Notes: generated by a model from the sequence alone, not told the origin. A stretch of DNA of 54,662 nt from Bacteroidales bacterium UBA1035 (GCA_002316835.1 DCEG01000012.1:1-54662); one strand, 5' to 3'; numbered from the stretch's first letter, positions 8,214 through 16,940 are shown. A program made the numbers and translations.

Positions 8214-9770
8214 TTACTTACCGGAGAAAGCAGGATATCCCGGATTTTGTATCAGATTGTTATTGGTCTCCCATGCTGACTCGGGTATGGGGAACAGCAG
8301 GAGGTGAGCCGGAGATGCCTGAGGACGAAGATAGCCCGGATTGAGAAATTTACCGAAGCGAATCATATCCTGTCGGTTGAAGCATTCCCATGCAAGTTCC
8401 AAACGGCGTTCCAAATATAAGTTGTCGAGTGTGGCGGTTGTATAATTATGAGTTGTATTGCCAAATCCGCGTTCACGGATCACGTTGATTAAACGGGTGG
8501 CTTCTGCATTGTCTTTACCTAGACGAAGCAATGCTTCAGCTTTCATCAGATACACATCGGCCAGACGGAAAATCGCGTAATCGTTTTCCTGGTCTGAACT
8601 GGAAAGTCCTTTCTCGAATACCCATTTGTTAACGCGTGCACCTTCTTCCTGATGCACTTCGCCCCACATTCCCTGTCTTTCCGTTTTCGGAATAATGTTG
8701 AAGTCTATCGTGTGAATGAGAGGACGACCGTGCCCCGTCATCAGTACTTGCCCTGTTGCGGGGTTGATCATCGGACCGATCAGGAATGAGCCGATCTTGC
8801 GTTTATCAGTGTCTTCGAACTGTTTTACATAATCGGGCTGTGCGCTCACACCGTTCCATGTTCCGATATTCATTCCTAATGCGATCGGGTCCAGGTAGTG
8901 CAGTGTGCGGTAATGCATGTGGTTTCCGCCATCGGCTTTGCCGAAAGTAATGGGAAGAATAATTTCCTTGGAAACCTGATTATTTACTTCGAAGCTTGTT
9001 TTCCAGTTGGGTTCGATGATGTAATCGAGTGTCATCACTTTGTTGGCAGCATCAATAACCCCTTGCCAGTTAGGAGTTCCTGTCCAGACTCCGGCATTCA
9101 GATACATCTTGGCCAGCAGAGTGTAAGCAGCGCCCTGTGTAAATTTTCCATAGCTAGCGCCGGTTACATCCGTACGCAACACGTCCTTGATCTCATTCAG
9201 TTCTTTGATTGTAAAATCGTATAGTTGCTGGCGGGTAGACATTCCCGGTAATTCGGTGCTCTTGTAGTCGGCGACCAAAGGTGCATTTCCGAAATAGTCG
9301 ATCAGCATGTAATACCAGAAAGCACGGATACCGCGGATTTCAGCTAACGTACGGGTTTTGAGTTCTGCATCCATTTCAGCAGTTTCAATGGTTGCATAAA
9401 TACGGTTACACGTAGTGATACCCGACATACATGCATTCCATGAATTTCTGATCATTCCATTTCGTGCCTGCCATGTATGCAGTTTCATTTCCATGTGAAC
9501 GCCGCCGTCCCACCAGTCTCCACCGACGCGTGTAGGTGTAATGGCCATATCGCCACTTTCGTCGGAGAGAAGAAATACATCACCTGGCCACACACTTTTC
9601 AGTGTTTTATACATCGGTGCGATAATCGAGTTTATTTCAGCCGGCTTTTTCCCAAACTGATCTGCGGGAATTCTGTCGTACACCTTTTCATCCAAATTGG
9701 TACAGGAAATAACCCCTAAAAGTAGGGCGAATGTGACCCATAACAACGATAATTTATTTATTTTTTTCAT
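8214..9770 (-). CDS. SusD/RagB-family nutrient-binding outer-membrane lipoprotein
   Basis: This is the surface lipoprotein partner of the SusC-like porin just upstream; such proteins form the lid of the transporter and hold the glycan or peptide. The signal peptide ends in a lipobox LLGVISC with lipidated Cys23, followed by TNLDEKVYD, a typical SusD start. The TPR-like helical N-terminal half and the C-terminal features (EIRGIRAFWYYMLIDYFG; RLADVYLMKAEALLRLG; ERRLELAWECFNRQDMIRFG; LLLFPIPE near the end) are standard for the family. At 518 residues it is normal length. It begins 11 bp after the SusC stop. The substrate cannot be told from sequence. Confidence 0.95.
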   Translation of the reverse strand: MKKINKLSLLWVTFALLLGVISCTNLDEKVYDRIPADQFGKKPAEINSIIAPMYKTLKSVWPGDVFLLSDESGDMAITPTRVGGDWWDGGVHMEMKLHTWQARNGMIRNSWNACMSGITTCNRIYATIETAEMDAELKTRTLAEIRGIRAFWYYMLIDYFGNAPLVADYKSTELPGMSTRQQLYDFTIKELNEIKDVLRTDVTGASYGKFTQGAAYTLLAKMYLNAGVWTGTPNWQGVIDAANKVMTLDYIIEPNWKTSFEVNNQVSKEIILPITFGKADGGNHMHYRTLHYLDPIALGMNIGTWNGVSAQPDYVKQFEDTDKRKIGSFLIGPMINPATGQVLMTGHGRPLIHTIDFNIIPKTERQGMWGEVHQEEGARVNKWVFEKGLSSSDQENDYAIFRLADVYLMKAEALLRLGKDNAEATRLINVIRERGFGNTTHNYTTATLDNLYLERRLELAWECFNRQDMIRFGKFLNPGYLRPQASPAHLLLFPIPESAWETNNNLIQNPGYPAFSGK

Positions 9771-9781
9771 ATTGCGTAATT

Positions 9782-12724
9782 TTAAAATGTGAGACTGATA
9801 CCTACAGAATAAGTTCTTGCTTTCGGATAATATTCACGATCTTCCACACCCGGTGCCAAACCGTTGTTTCTGTTTTCATCCACTTCGGGATCTAATCCTT
9901 TGTAATTGGTAAGCACAAAGAGATTCTGTCCGGTCGCATACACTCTGGCGCTGTTAAGCCAATTAATACCACTGGTCTTGAAGGTGTAGCCCAGCGAAAG
10001 GTTGTCGAGGCGTATGTGCGAAGCATCTTCAACATAGAGAGAAGAATATTCAGGTACTACTTTTAATTCATAGATTAATGGATCGTCTAAAGCATTTGCT
10101 CCAATAAGATATCCCGGGTGTCCGTAAGTCATTCGTCCCATATTCAACACTTTGTTGCCCAATGTGCCGCGGAAGAAGAATGACATATCCCATGCTTTGT
10201 AATTGAATTGGTTGTTCCATCCGAAAGTCAAATCGGGTTGAGCAGAACCAATATAGGTGTAATCTTCAGCCGTAACACCATTCACCTCTTCTCCGTCTTT
10301 GTTTTTAAAGACGTATTTTCCGTTTTCATCAATTCTTACAAATTCCGGTCCGTAGAACTGTCCCACGGGATAACCTTCTTCCACTACGTGGGTTGTACGA
10401 CCGGATCCTCCGCGTACCCATGCGTCACCCACCATCACACGGTTTGTAGTATACTCTTCGTTCGATAACCGGGTGATCTCATTTTTATTATGTGCCAGTG
10501 TAAGGGAGGTATTCCAGTTAAAATCTCGGGTACGGACAGCATCGATATTCAACGCCAATTCTACTCCCGTATTGCGCATATCACCCACATTGGCCATCAT
10601 GTCTTGATACAGATATGGCGGCGTAGGTACTCGATAGGTGTAAAGCATGTCTTTTGTACGTTTGTCGTACCATTCAACTGTACCGTTCACCCGATTATTG
10701 AAAAGTGTAAAATCTAACCCTACGTTGAACATTGCCGTTTCTTCCCATTTGAGGTTCGGATTTGCATTTTGGCTGATTTGATAGGCGGTGAGCCAGGCTC
10801 CGTTGTCGTAATAGGTGCCGCTCGTGCCATAAAGTTGAAGCGTTCTATAGGGGTCGAGTCCCGATTGGTTACCGGTGATACCATAACCTGCGCGAAGTTT
10901 CAAATCGTTGATCCAGTTTGCGTTGTCCATGAAAGACTCTTCAGAAATAGCCCAGGCAGCCGACACGGAGGGAAAAGTACCCCACTTGTGGTTTGCTCCG
11001 AACTTGGAAGAACCATCGCGACGTACGGTGGCTGTAATCATATATCGCTCGGCGTAACTATAGTGCGCACGTGCGAAAAACGAGATCAAACGGCTCATAT
11101 TCCGTGCCGAGCCTACGTCGGTGGGACGCAGTCCCTGTCCGGATCCCAGGTTGTTTGCACCCAGCAAATCGGTTGTGAAATTGCGATTGGCTGCCATCAT
11201 ATAGGAATATTCATTTTCTTCCCACGAGTATCCGCCAAGGGCATTCAATCTGTGCTTGCCTTCTTCTCCGAAAGACGTGCTGTAGTCCAGTAACCATTCC
11301 ATCAAGTGCTTATCCCATATTCTGTTTTCGCGTTGTGCGTAACCTCCGTCGTTTCGTCCTGCCTGTGTCAGGGAGTTATTGTACCGGCTTCTTTCTTCCG
11401 TATGACGGCCCTTGTATAACATTGTCTTCAGATCGAGCCCTTCCACAATGGTGAAAACCAGATCGCCTGATCCATAATAGTTCACATTTTTTCTTAGATC
11501 CTGGTTATACTCCTGATTCCTTACAGGGTTTCCCTGATCGTATTCGCGTGTATCGAACCATTCTCCGTCGGACAATTTAATCGGGTAAACCGGCAACATG
11601 TTGTACGCAAGTACAAAATTATATCTGTTTGCTTCATGCCAGTCACCCATGGTGGCCGAACCTGTTAATCCGATACGCAGGCGATCGTTAATAGCTCTTT
11701 GTTGTAACTGAAAACGGAAATTGTATCTTTCTAAATCATTGTCGCGAACAACTCCTTCTCTGTTTAAATAATTAAAAGAGGCGCGATAATTATTGGTTGA
11801 ACCGCCACCTGACAAAGAAACACTGTGATTTTGAGCTACACCTGTGCGGGTGATCTCGTCAAACCAATCGGTATTGGCACCGTATTTGTCATAAACTGAA
11901 GCATCTCTTCCGGCCTCCTTTGCATAGGCACGCCATTGATCGGCAGTTAACAAATCGGGCTTGTTTGCGAGTTGCGAAACTGCCGCATAGCCGTCGTAAG
12001 AAACAGATGTTCTCACTCCTGAACCTCTTTTTGTAGTAATCAGGATCACACCTCCGGCAGAACGTGAGCCGTAAATAGCAGCTGAGGAGGCATCTTTCAA
12101 TACAGAGATCGATTCAATATCCTGAGGTGCTACTGTTTGTAAATCACCGCCGGGCACACCATCGATCACGATGAAAGGGCCCTGGTCGTTTTGTAACGTA
12201 GATACCCCTCTTAATCGAATACGCGAGCCCACGGTTACATCACCCGATGGTGTCGTAATGTTCAATCCGGCTACCTTCCCTTGCAGCAAGTCGGCAGCAT
12301 CGCGTGTAACCCCTTTATTAAAACTTTCGGGAGATACATTTGTAACTGATCCGGTGATTTCGCGACGACGTTGTTGACCATAGCCAACTACTACTAATTC
12401 ATCCAATAGCTCAGTGTCGTCCCTTAATACAACATCAATGACAGTTCGCCCTTCGATTGGAATCACCTGTGTCTGCATACCCACATATGATATCTCCAGA
12501 CTTGCTCCGGGAGCAACTCCCTGAATTGCGAAAATTCCGTCCATATCAGTGACCGTTCCGGATGTAGTTCCTTGCACCTGTACTGTAACGCCGATCAGTG
12601 GTTCCCCGTCAGTCCCTTTTACAGTACCCCTCACATTGATGTTTTGCGCAAACGCCTGCACGGAAAAAATCCATACGGTTACAAACATCACTACTTTTAG
12701 TAAACTTAACAATTTTTGTTTCAT
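9782..12724 (-). CDS. SusC/RagA-family TonB-dependent outer-membrane transporter
   Basis: This 980-residue TonB-dependent porin imports the ligand captured by the SusD partner. The signal peptide is residues 1-26 (cut after AFA). A carboxypeptidase-regulatory-like beta domain follows (about 29-115, GTVKGTDGEPLIGVTV), then the family LDELVVVGYG signature and the plug domain with SISVLKDASSAAIYGSRS. The rest is a beta-barrel ending in SVGISLTF with a terminal Phe. There is no N-terminal STN domain, so direct signalling to an anti-sigma factor is unlikely. The frame extends to 12751, but ATG 12724 gives a clean signal peptide. A good promoter lies 130 bp upstream. Confidence 0.95.
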   Translation of the reverse strand: MKQKLLSLLKVVMFVTVWIFSVQAFAQNINVRGTVKGTDGEPLIGVTVQVQGTTSGTVTDMDGIFAIQGVAPGASLEISYVGMQTQVIPIEGRTVIDVVLRDDTELLDELVVVGYGQQRRREITGSVTNVSPESFNKGVTRDAADLLQGKVAGLNITTPSGDVTVGSRIRLRGVSTLQNDQGPFIVIDGVPGGDLQTVAPQDIESISVLKDASSAAIYGSRSAGGVILITTKRGSGVRTSVSYDGYAAVSQLANKPDLLTADQWRAYAKEAGRDASVYDKYGANTDWFDEITRTGVAQNHSVSLSGGGSTNNYRASFNYLNREGVVRDNDLERYNFRFQLQQRAINDRLRIGLTGSATMGDWHEANRYNFVLAYNMLPVYPIKLSDGEWFDTREYDQGNPVRNQEYNQDLRKNVNYYGSGDLVFTIVEGLDLKTMLYKGRHTEERSRYNNSLTQAGRNDGGYAQRENRIWDKHLMEWLLDYSTSFGEEGKHRLNALGGYSWEENEYSYMMAANRNFTTDLLGANNLGSGQGLRPTDVGSARNMSRLISFFARAHYSYAERYMITATVRRDGSSKFGANHKWGTFPSVSAAWAISEESFMDNANWINDLKLRAGYGITGNQSGLDPYRTLQLYGTSGTYYDNGAWLTAYQISQNANPNLKWEETAMFNVGLDFTLFNNRVNGTVEWYDKRTKDMLYTYRVPTPPYLYQDMMANVGDMRNTGVELALNIDAVRTRDFNWNTSLTLAHNKNEITRLSNEEYTTNRVMVGDAWVRGGSGRTTHVVEEGYPVGQFYGPEFVRIDENGKYVFKNKDGEEVNGVTAEDYTYIGSAQPDLTFGWNNQFNYKAWDMSFFFRGTLGNKVLNMGRMTYGHPGYLIGANALDDPLIYELKVVPEYSSLYVEDASHIRLDNLSLGYTFKTSGINWLNSARVYATGQNLFVLTNYKGLDPEVDENRNNGLAPGVEDREYYPKARTYSVGISLTF

Positions 12725-12856
12725 ACTTTCATGTTTGTTTGAGTAATACAAATTAATGGTTATAAAGCTAATAGTTCAACTATGAAATAATTTTAAATAA
12801 AGATTAGAATATTTGCATTTTTTACAATTAGATAAATATTTTTTGTATTCATTATA

Positions 12857-12888
12857 CAAAAATAGTCATTTATAGCAGTTTTTACAAA
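12857..12888 (-). promoter_or_regulatory. Promoter for the susCD-like pair
   Basis: On the minus strand TTTG (12888-12885), a 20-bp spacer and TATTTTTG (12864-12857) match the Bacteroidota consensus exactly. The leader would be about 130 nt, AT-rich and without an obvious riboswitch fold. From 12889 to 13071 I see no further feature. Confidence 0.75.
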
Positions 12889-13071
12889 TAAATTTTAATT
12901 AAAGTAGCCGAATTTATTTGTTTTTTAACAAAAGCGGCGCCGTTAAATATTAAAAAGTTATAAGCGTACACTATAGGCCAATCTCATTGTATCTGCATTG
13001 GTGTGGTTGCCCGATTAACGTCTGTGTCCTATGTGAAATGTAAGATGAATTAGTGATTTCTGATCAGGTGA

Positions 13072-13299
13072 TCATCTGAGTCGATAAAGCAGTGATGCTC
13101 CATCTTCTTTTATCTTCCTTGTGGTTCTCAAAAAATCCACTTGTAATTTTAAATAACCCAAAATGGCGATTTCCAATACAATGGAACCGAACGAAAATTC
13201 TTTGATAATATTCTCTTTTACGATTAAAAATAACCCGATAACCAACAAAGGATATTACAGATAAGTGAGGGTGTGGAAGATTTGTTTGATATTTTTCAT
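13072..13299 (-). pseudogene. Small membrane protein gene with an in-frame ochre stop
   Basis: Read on the minus strand from ATG 13299, the frame gives MKNIKQIFHTLTYL, then TAA (13257-13255), then without any shift 60 more residues to TGA 13072. The downstream part is protein-like: a hydrophobic segment (YPLLVIGLFLIV), a second one (SIVLEIAILGYLKLQVDFL) and a charged tail (RTTRKIKEDG). A single CAA-to-TAA change would explain the break, giving a 75-residue protein with two membrane segments. I do not recognise the family. It lies 70 bp downstream of the YdeI-like gene on the same strand. The alternatives are an intact shorter gene starting at one of the TTG codons after the stop, or chance. 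Confidence 0.4.
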
Positions 13300-13369
13300 T
13301 TGGTTTTATTCGATTGAGCTTTGGTTTTCACACCGACGCCGACTTCTGAATCGTGTCAAGAGAAAAAAC

Positions 13370-13594
13370 TCACACCGTCTTCAACGTTTTTTGCTTATTT
13401 TTCAGCATTAAAATCGCTTTTTCGGCACGTGATTGTCGGGTTTGTTCCTGTTTTGCCGATCCAACCCAATCGCAGTATCCACATTTGTAAGAAGCACTTA
13501 AGGTTTCAAAAAAATCACGAGCTTGCCTGTCGTTGTCGAGTAATTGCTGAAGTTCAGCCGGTACTCCTTCAATGTGTTCTCCTTTTTTTAGCAT
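13370..13594 (-). CDS. YdeI/OmpD-associated-type mini-protein
   Basis: This 74-residue protein resembles the C-terminal domain of the YdeI/OmdA family (PF13376): VPAELQQLLDNDRQARDFF, then a conserved SxSYKxxYxxWVxxAKQxxTRQxRxxKAIxML pattern. That helical domain occurs at the end of longer YdeI proteins and as short stand-alone proteins like this. The exact role is unknown. I chose ATG 13594 because conservation begins there; an in-frame ATG at 13663, 9 bp past murA, would add 23 residues (RRRLRTSKLQ...) that do not look like the family. It follows murA on the same strand. Confidence 0.7.
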   Translation of the reverse strand: MLKKGEHIEGVPAELQQLLDNDRQARDFFETLSASYKCGYCDWVGSAKQEQTRQSRAEKAILMLKNKQKTLKTV

Positions 13595-13672
13595 AAACGA
13601 TACGTTTAAAATTTGTAGTTTTGATGTTCTTAGTCTCCTTCTCTCCAAGTCGTCTTGCGCCACGTCGCAAAC

Positions 13673-14977
13673 TCACTTTCTCTCAATTCTCGCTCCCAAT
13701 TTATTCAATCGCACATCAATATCCTGATATCCACGGTCGATTTGGTCGATATTGTGGATGGTGCTGATGCCTTTGGCGCTCATGGCTGCGATAAGGAGCG
13801 AAATTCCGGCACGAATATCGGGCGAAGTCATCGTCATTCCGCGCAGGCGGAAACGATTGCCCAACCCGATGACGGTGGCACGGTGCGGATCGCACAAAAT
13901 AATTTGCGCACCCATATCGATGAGTTTATCCACGAAAAAGAGGCGGCTCTCGAACATCTTTTGGTGAATAAGTACGCAACCTTCGGCTTTGGTGGCTACA
14001 ACGAGCATCACGCTCAGCAAATCGGGTGTGAGTCCGGGCCACGGCGCGTCGGCAATGGTTAGGATGGAGCCGTCGATAAACGATTCGATGGTGTAATGTT
14101 CTTGCGCCGGGATGTACAAATCGTCGCCGTGCTGCTGCACCGTAATTCCCAATCGGCGGAAGCTTTCGGGGATGATGCCCAGGTTTTTTATCGACGCGTT
14201 TTTGATGGTAATTTCCGACGCGGTCATGGCTGCCATGCCGATGAAACTGCCCACCTCAATCATATCGGGCAAGAGGCGGTGGCGGCATCCGCCCAGTTTG
14301 GTTACGCCTTTTACTACAAGCCGGTTGGAACCTATTCCTTCTATTTTCGCGCCCATTTGCACCAACATGCGGCTCAGTTGCTCCACGTATGGTTCGCACG
14401 CGGCGTTGTAGATAATGGTTTCGCCTTGGGCAAACACGGCTGCCATGAGCAGGTTGGCGGTTCCGGTTACGGAGGCTTCTTCCAGCAGGATGTATTGCCC
14501 GCGAAGTGTTTGGGCGGTGAGCGAAAAGAGTTGTTTTTTATCGTCGAAAATCAGTTCGGCACCCAATTTCATGATGCCGTTAAAGTGGGTATCCAGCCGT
14601 CGCCGTCCGATTTTATCGCCGCCCGGTTTAGGAACTGTTGCGCTTCCAAACCGTGCCAGCAGCGGGCCAACAATCATAATGGAACCACGCAAAGCGGCAA
14701 CTTTTCGCATATAATCTTCGGTATTGGTAAACTCCAAATCGATATTTGATGCTTGGAATGAGTAAGTGTCGGGGTTAAGCTTGCGTACTTTCACCCCCAT
14801 ATCTTTGAGCAGGTCGATGAGGTTGTTTACATCTAAAATATCGGGGATGTTTTCGATAATTACTTCTTCTTCGGTCAGCAGCGTGGCGCAGATTACTTGC
14901 AACGCTTCGTTTTTGGCTCCTTGCGGGGTGATTTCACCTTTTAACTGGTGCCCACCTTCGATGATAAATGAGGACAT
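13673..14977 (-). CDS. murA: UDP-N-acetylglucosamine 1-carboxyvinyltransferase with Asp in place of the active-site Cys
   Basis: MurA transfers enolpyruvate from PEP to UDP-GlcNAc, the first committed step of peptidoglycan synthesis in the cytoplasm. The 434-residue length, N-terminal GGHQLKGEITPQGAKNEAL (substrate-binding KN pair), RRLGITV and the RAGISLLIAAMSAKG end are typical. The catalytic loop reads KPGGDKIGRRRLDTH, so residue 121 is Asp where E. coli has Cys115. From work on other species, Cys-to-Asp MurA is active but not alkylated by fosfomycin. It lies downstream of murB (185-bp gap), both on the minus strand. A TAAATTTG -7 box at 15034-15027 may give it a promoter of its own. Confidence 0.95.
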   Translation of the reverse strand: MSSFIIEGGHQLKGEITPQGAKNEALQVICATLLTEEEVIIENIPDILDVNNLIDLLKDMGVKVRKLNPDTYSFQASNIDLEFTNTEDYMRKVAALRGSIMIVGPLLARFGSATVPKPGGDKIGRRRLDTHFNGIMKLGAELIFDDKKQLFSLTAQTLRGQYILLEEASVTGTANLLMAAVFAQGETIIYNAACEPYVEQLSRMLVQMGAKIEGIGSNRLVVKGVTKLGGCRHRLLPDMIEVGSFIGMAAMTASEITIKNASIKNLGIIPESFRRLGITVQQHGDDLYIPAQEHYTIESFIDGSILTIADAPWPGLTPDLLSVMLVVATKAEGCVLIHQKMFESRLFFVDKLIDMGAQIILCDPHRATVIGLGNRFRLRGMTMTSPDIRAGISLLIAAMSAKGISTIHNIDQIDRGYQDIDVRLNKLGARIERK

Positions 14978-15092
14978 AATTGTATTTTGGATTTTGGAAA
15001 TTATGATTTTGGATTTACGATTTGTACAAATTTAGGGAATTTATTATGAAATGACGAATTGGGTTTTATATTTTGCATAGAATTAGCTCATT

Positions 15093-15134
15093 TTTTATGC
15101 AAATCTATAACTCGACTTTATAAATTGCATAAAA
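15093..15134. repeat. Inverted repeat in the murB-murA gap
   Basis: TTTTATGCAA (15093-15102) and TTGCATAAAA (15125-15134) form a perfect 10-bp inverted repeat around 22 bases. A partial third copy TTTTGCATA lies at about 15071. Neither strand has a T run after the stem, so a regulatory site or mRNA stem is as likely as a terminator for murB. Confidence 0.5.
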
Positions 15135-15162
15135 CTCTTTGTTCAACACGCTGTGCTTTTCG

Positions 15163-16161
15163 CTAAAAAATCCAGACTTCGGGTTCCAATCCGATGTTAT
15201 ATTTATTTTTCACTTCACGTTGGACTTCCTGAATGAAATTCAGTATTTCCTGCCCGCTGTTGGTTCCGTAATTCACGACAATAAGCGCGTGATTTTCGTA
15301 AGTACCCACATCGCCTTTTCGTCTTCCTTTGTAACCCGCTTTTTCGATAAGATAAGCCGCTGAAGTTTTAAAACCGTCAGTTCCGGCGTTGTAAACGGGC
15401 GCATCGGGTAGGAGAGTGAGCAGTTTTTCTTTTTCGGATTTCGATAAAATAGGATTTTTAAAAAAACTTCCGGCGTTGGGCAGCACTTCCGGGTCGGGTA
15501 GCTTTCGATTCCGCACATTGATAACCGCTTCCCTTACTTGCCACAAAGACGGATTGGGATTGCCTTTCAGCTCGCGACTCAAATCGACGTATTTTTCAAC
15601 GTACGAAAACAATTTTTGTAGTCTGAAGATCACTGAAGTTATCACGTATTTCCGTGTTTGCTTGAAAATGCTGTTTCGATAGGTGAAATCACATTCTGCA
15701 TTGGAGAAAGTTTTAATACTTCCGGTTTCAATTTCAACGGTCCTCACCAGCGAAATAACGTCTTTTATTTCAGCTCCGTATGCTCCGATGTTTTGTATAG
15801 GCGCGGCGCCCACCGTTCCGGGAATTAAGGATAGGTTTTCGATTCCTGAATAACCACGAGAAACACAAAAATCTACAAACGCGTCCCAATCTTCCGTTGC
15901 ACCGGCTTCAATTTCAATCCAATCGTTATTTTCTTGCAAGATTTTGATACCGTAGATTTCAGGTTTAATGATTAATCCGTTGAAATTTTGGGTGAAAAAC
16001 AGGTTGCATCCGTGTCCGATAACGAGTTTTTTTTCAGTTTTATAGGTTGCGAGTATTTCTTGCAATTCTTCTACCGTTTTGGGTTGTGCAAAAAGTTTAG
16101 CCAACGCTTTCGTTCGGAAAGAATTGTAGGGTTGAAGTTGTATGTTGTGTTGGATGTTCAT
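15163..16161 (-). CDS. murB: UDP-N-acetylenolpyruvoylglucosamine reductase
   Basis: MurB is the FAD/NADPH enzyme that reduces the MurA product to UDP-N-acetylmuramate. The 332-residue protein shows YNSFRTKA at the N-terminus, the FAD-site IPGTVGAAPIQNIGAYG, the catalytic-serine loop NAGSFFKNP and EKAGYKG, and ends EPEVWIF. This is the longer, E. coli-like type. The open frame continues upstream to 16293, but the added residues come from the repeat palindromes and the end of the upstream gene, so ATG 16161 is the start, 47 bp after the methyltransferase stop. MurB precedes MurA, so two consecutive steps are encoded together. Confidence 0.95.
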   Translation of the reverse strand: MNIQHNIQLQPYNSFRTKALAKLFAQPKTVEELQEILATYKTEKKLVIGHGCNLFFTQNFNGLIIKPEIYGIKILQENNDWIEIEAGATEDWDAFVDFCVSRGYSGIENLSLIPGTVGAAPIQNIGAYGAEIKDVISLVRTVEIETGSIKTFSNAECDFTYRNSIFKQTRKYVITSVIFRLQKLFSYVEKYVDLSRELKGNPNPSLWQVREAVINVRNRKLPDPEVLPNAGSFFKNPILSKSEKEKLLTLLPDAPVYNAGTDGFKTSAAYLIEKAGYKGRRKGDVGTYENHALIVVNYGTNSGQEILNFIQEVQREVKNKYNIGLEPEVWIF

Positions 16162-16184
16162 TTTTTTGTTTCGGGTTGTGAATT

Positions 16185-16212
16185 GTAAAGACACACGGCC
16201 GTGTGTCTTTAC
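16185..16212. repeat. 28-bp perfect palindrome, copy 1
   Basis: This is a perfect palindrome with half-site GTAAAGACACACGG. It lies between the methyltransferase and murB and supplies the TAA stop codon of the methyltransferase. It is nearly identical to the copy 46 bp away (half-site differs by A/G at one position). Confidence 0.9.
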
Positions 16213-16940
16213 GATGGACGATATATCAAAAACACACACGGTTTTTTGTGCATATCTGGTAAAGACGCACGGCCGTGCGTCTTTACGTTCCACGCTTTCA
16301 CGGTTTTGGTAACGATATATTCATCGTCGCACGAAATATTCATGGCAATGCACAGTCGGGTTTGCGGACGGCAATGCTGCAAAATATCTTCGGCCAATTT
16401 TTGATTACGATAAGGAGTTTCTATAAAAAGTTGGGTTTGGTCTTCGTTGTAGGCGCGGTTTTCGAGTTGTTTCAATTTTTTTATCCGTTCGTTTGCATCT
16501 ATCGGCAAATAGCCGTGAAAAGCAAAGCTCTGCCCGTTGAATCCCGATGCCATTACCGCCATCAACATAGACGATGGACCAACCAATGGCACCACTTTCA
16601 TCCCTTCGCTTTGCGCAATTGCCACCACATCGGCACCTGGGTCGGCAACGGCAGGACAACCGGCCTCGGAGATTACGCCCACGCTCTCTCCTTTACGAAT
16701 AGGTTTTAAGTATTCCGAAATATGTTGCCTGTCGGTATGTTGGTTTAGTTCATAAAACGTGAGCGAATCTATATCGATATCTTTGTTGCATTGTTTCAAA
16801 AAACGTCGTGCTGAACGTACGTTTTCCACGATGAAATGGTGTAAATTGGAAATAATTTGGGTGTTATATGCCGGCAAAACCCGGTCAATCGGTGTGTCAC
16901 CCAGCGTAGTCGGAATTAAATATAAAGCAACGTTTTTCAT
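16209..16940 (-). CDS. SAM-dependent methyltransferase, tetrapyrrole-methylase family (RsmI-related)
   Basis: This 243-residue protein has the tetrapyrrole-methylase fold used by RsmI, the 16S rRNA C1402 ribose methylase. It shows LYLIPTTLGDT at the start, FYELNQHT, GVISEAGCPAVADPGADVV (SAM pocket), PLVGPSSMLMAVMASGF, and FIETPYRNQKL. It is shorter than RsmI (about 280), as is usual for a Bacteroidota subfamily whose target is not certain. ATG 16940 is chosen because it overlaps the Nudix stop (ATGA). Near the C-terminus, between KAW and LPDMHKKPCVFLIY, sit residues VKTHGRAS encoded by a 28-bp palindrome, and the stop codon lies in a second palindrome; see findings. Confidence 0.85.
   Translation of the reverse strand: MKNVALYLIPTTLGDTPIDRVLPAYNTQIISNLHHFIVENVRSARRFLKQCNKDIDIDSLTFYELNQHTDRQHISEYLKPIRKGESVGVISEAGCPAVADPGADVVAIAQSEGMKVVPLVGPSSMLMAVMASGFNGQSFAFHGYLPIDANERIKKLKQLENRAYNEDQTQLFIETPYRNQKLAEDILQHCRPQTRLCIAMNISCDDEYIVTKTVKAWNVKTHGRASLPDMHKKPCVFLIYRPS
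16259..16286. repeat. 28-bp perfect palindrome, copy 2, inside a coding sequence
   Basis: This is a perfect palindrome with half-site GTAAAGACGCACGG. It lies wholly within the methyltransferase gene and is read in frame on the minus strand as VKTHGRAS plus part of the next codons. Confidence 0.9.

Noticed and set aside
10769..11293. 174-codon open frame antisense to the SusC gene
   Set aside because: Shadow of a well-supported coding frame; no start signals or domains.
16162..16293. N-terminal extension of murB through the palindromes
   Set aside because: The extra residues (KTHGRV, DARPCVF) come from repeat DNA and the upstream gene; MurB homology begins at ATG 16161.
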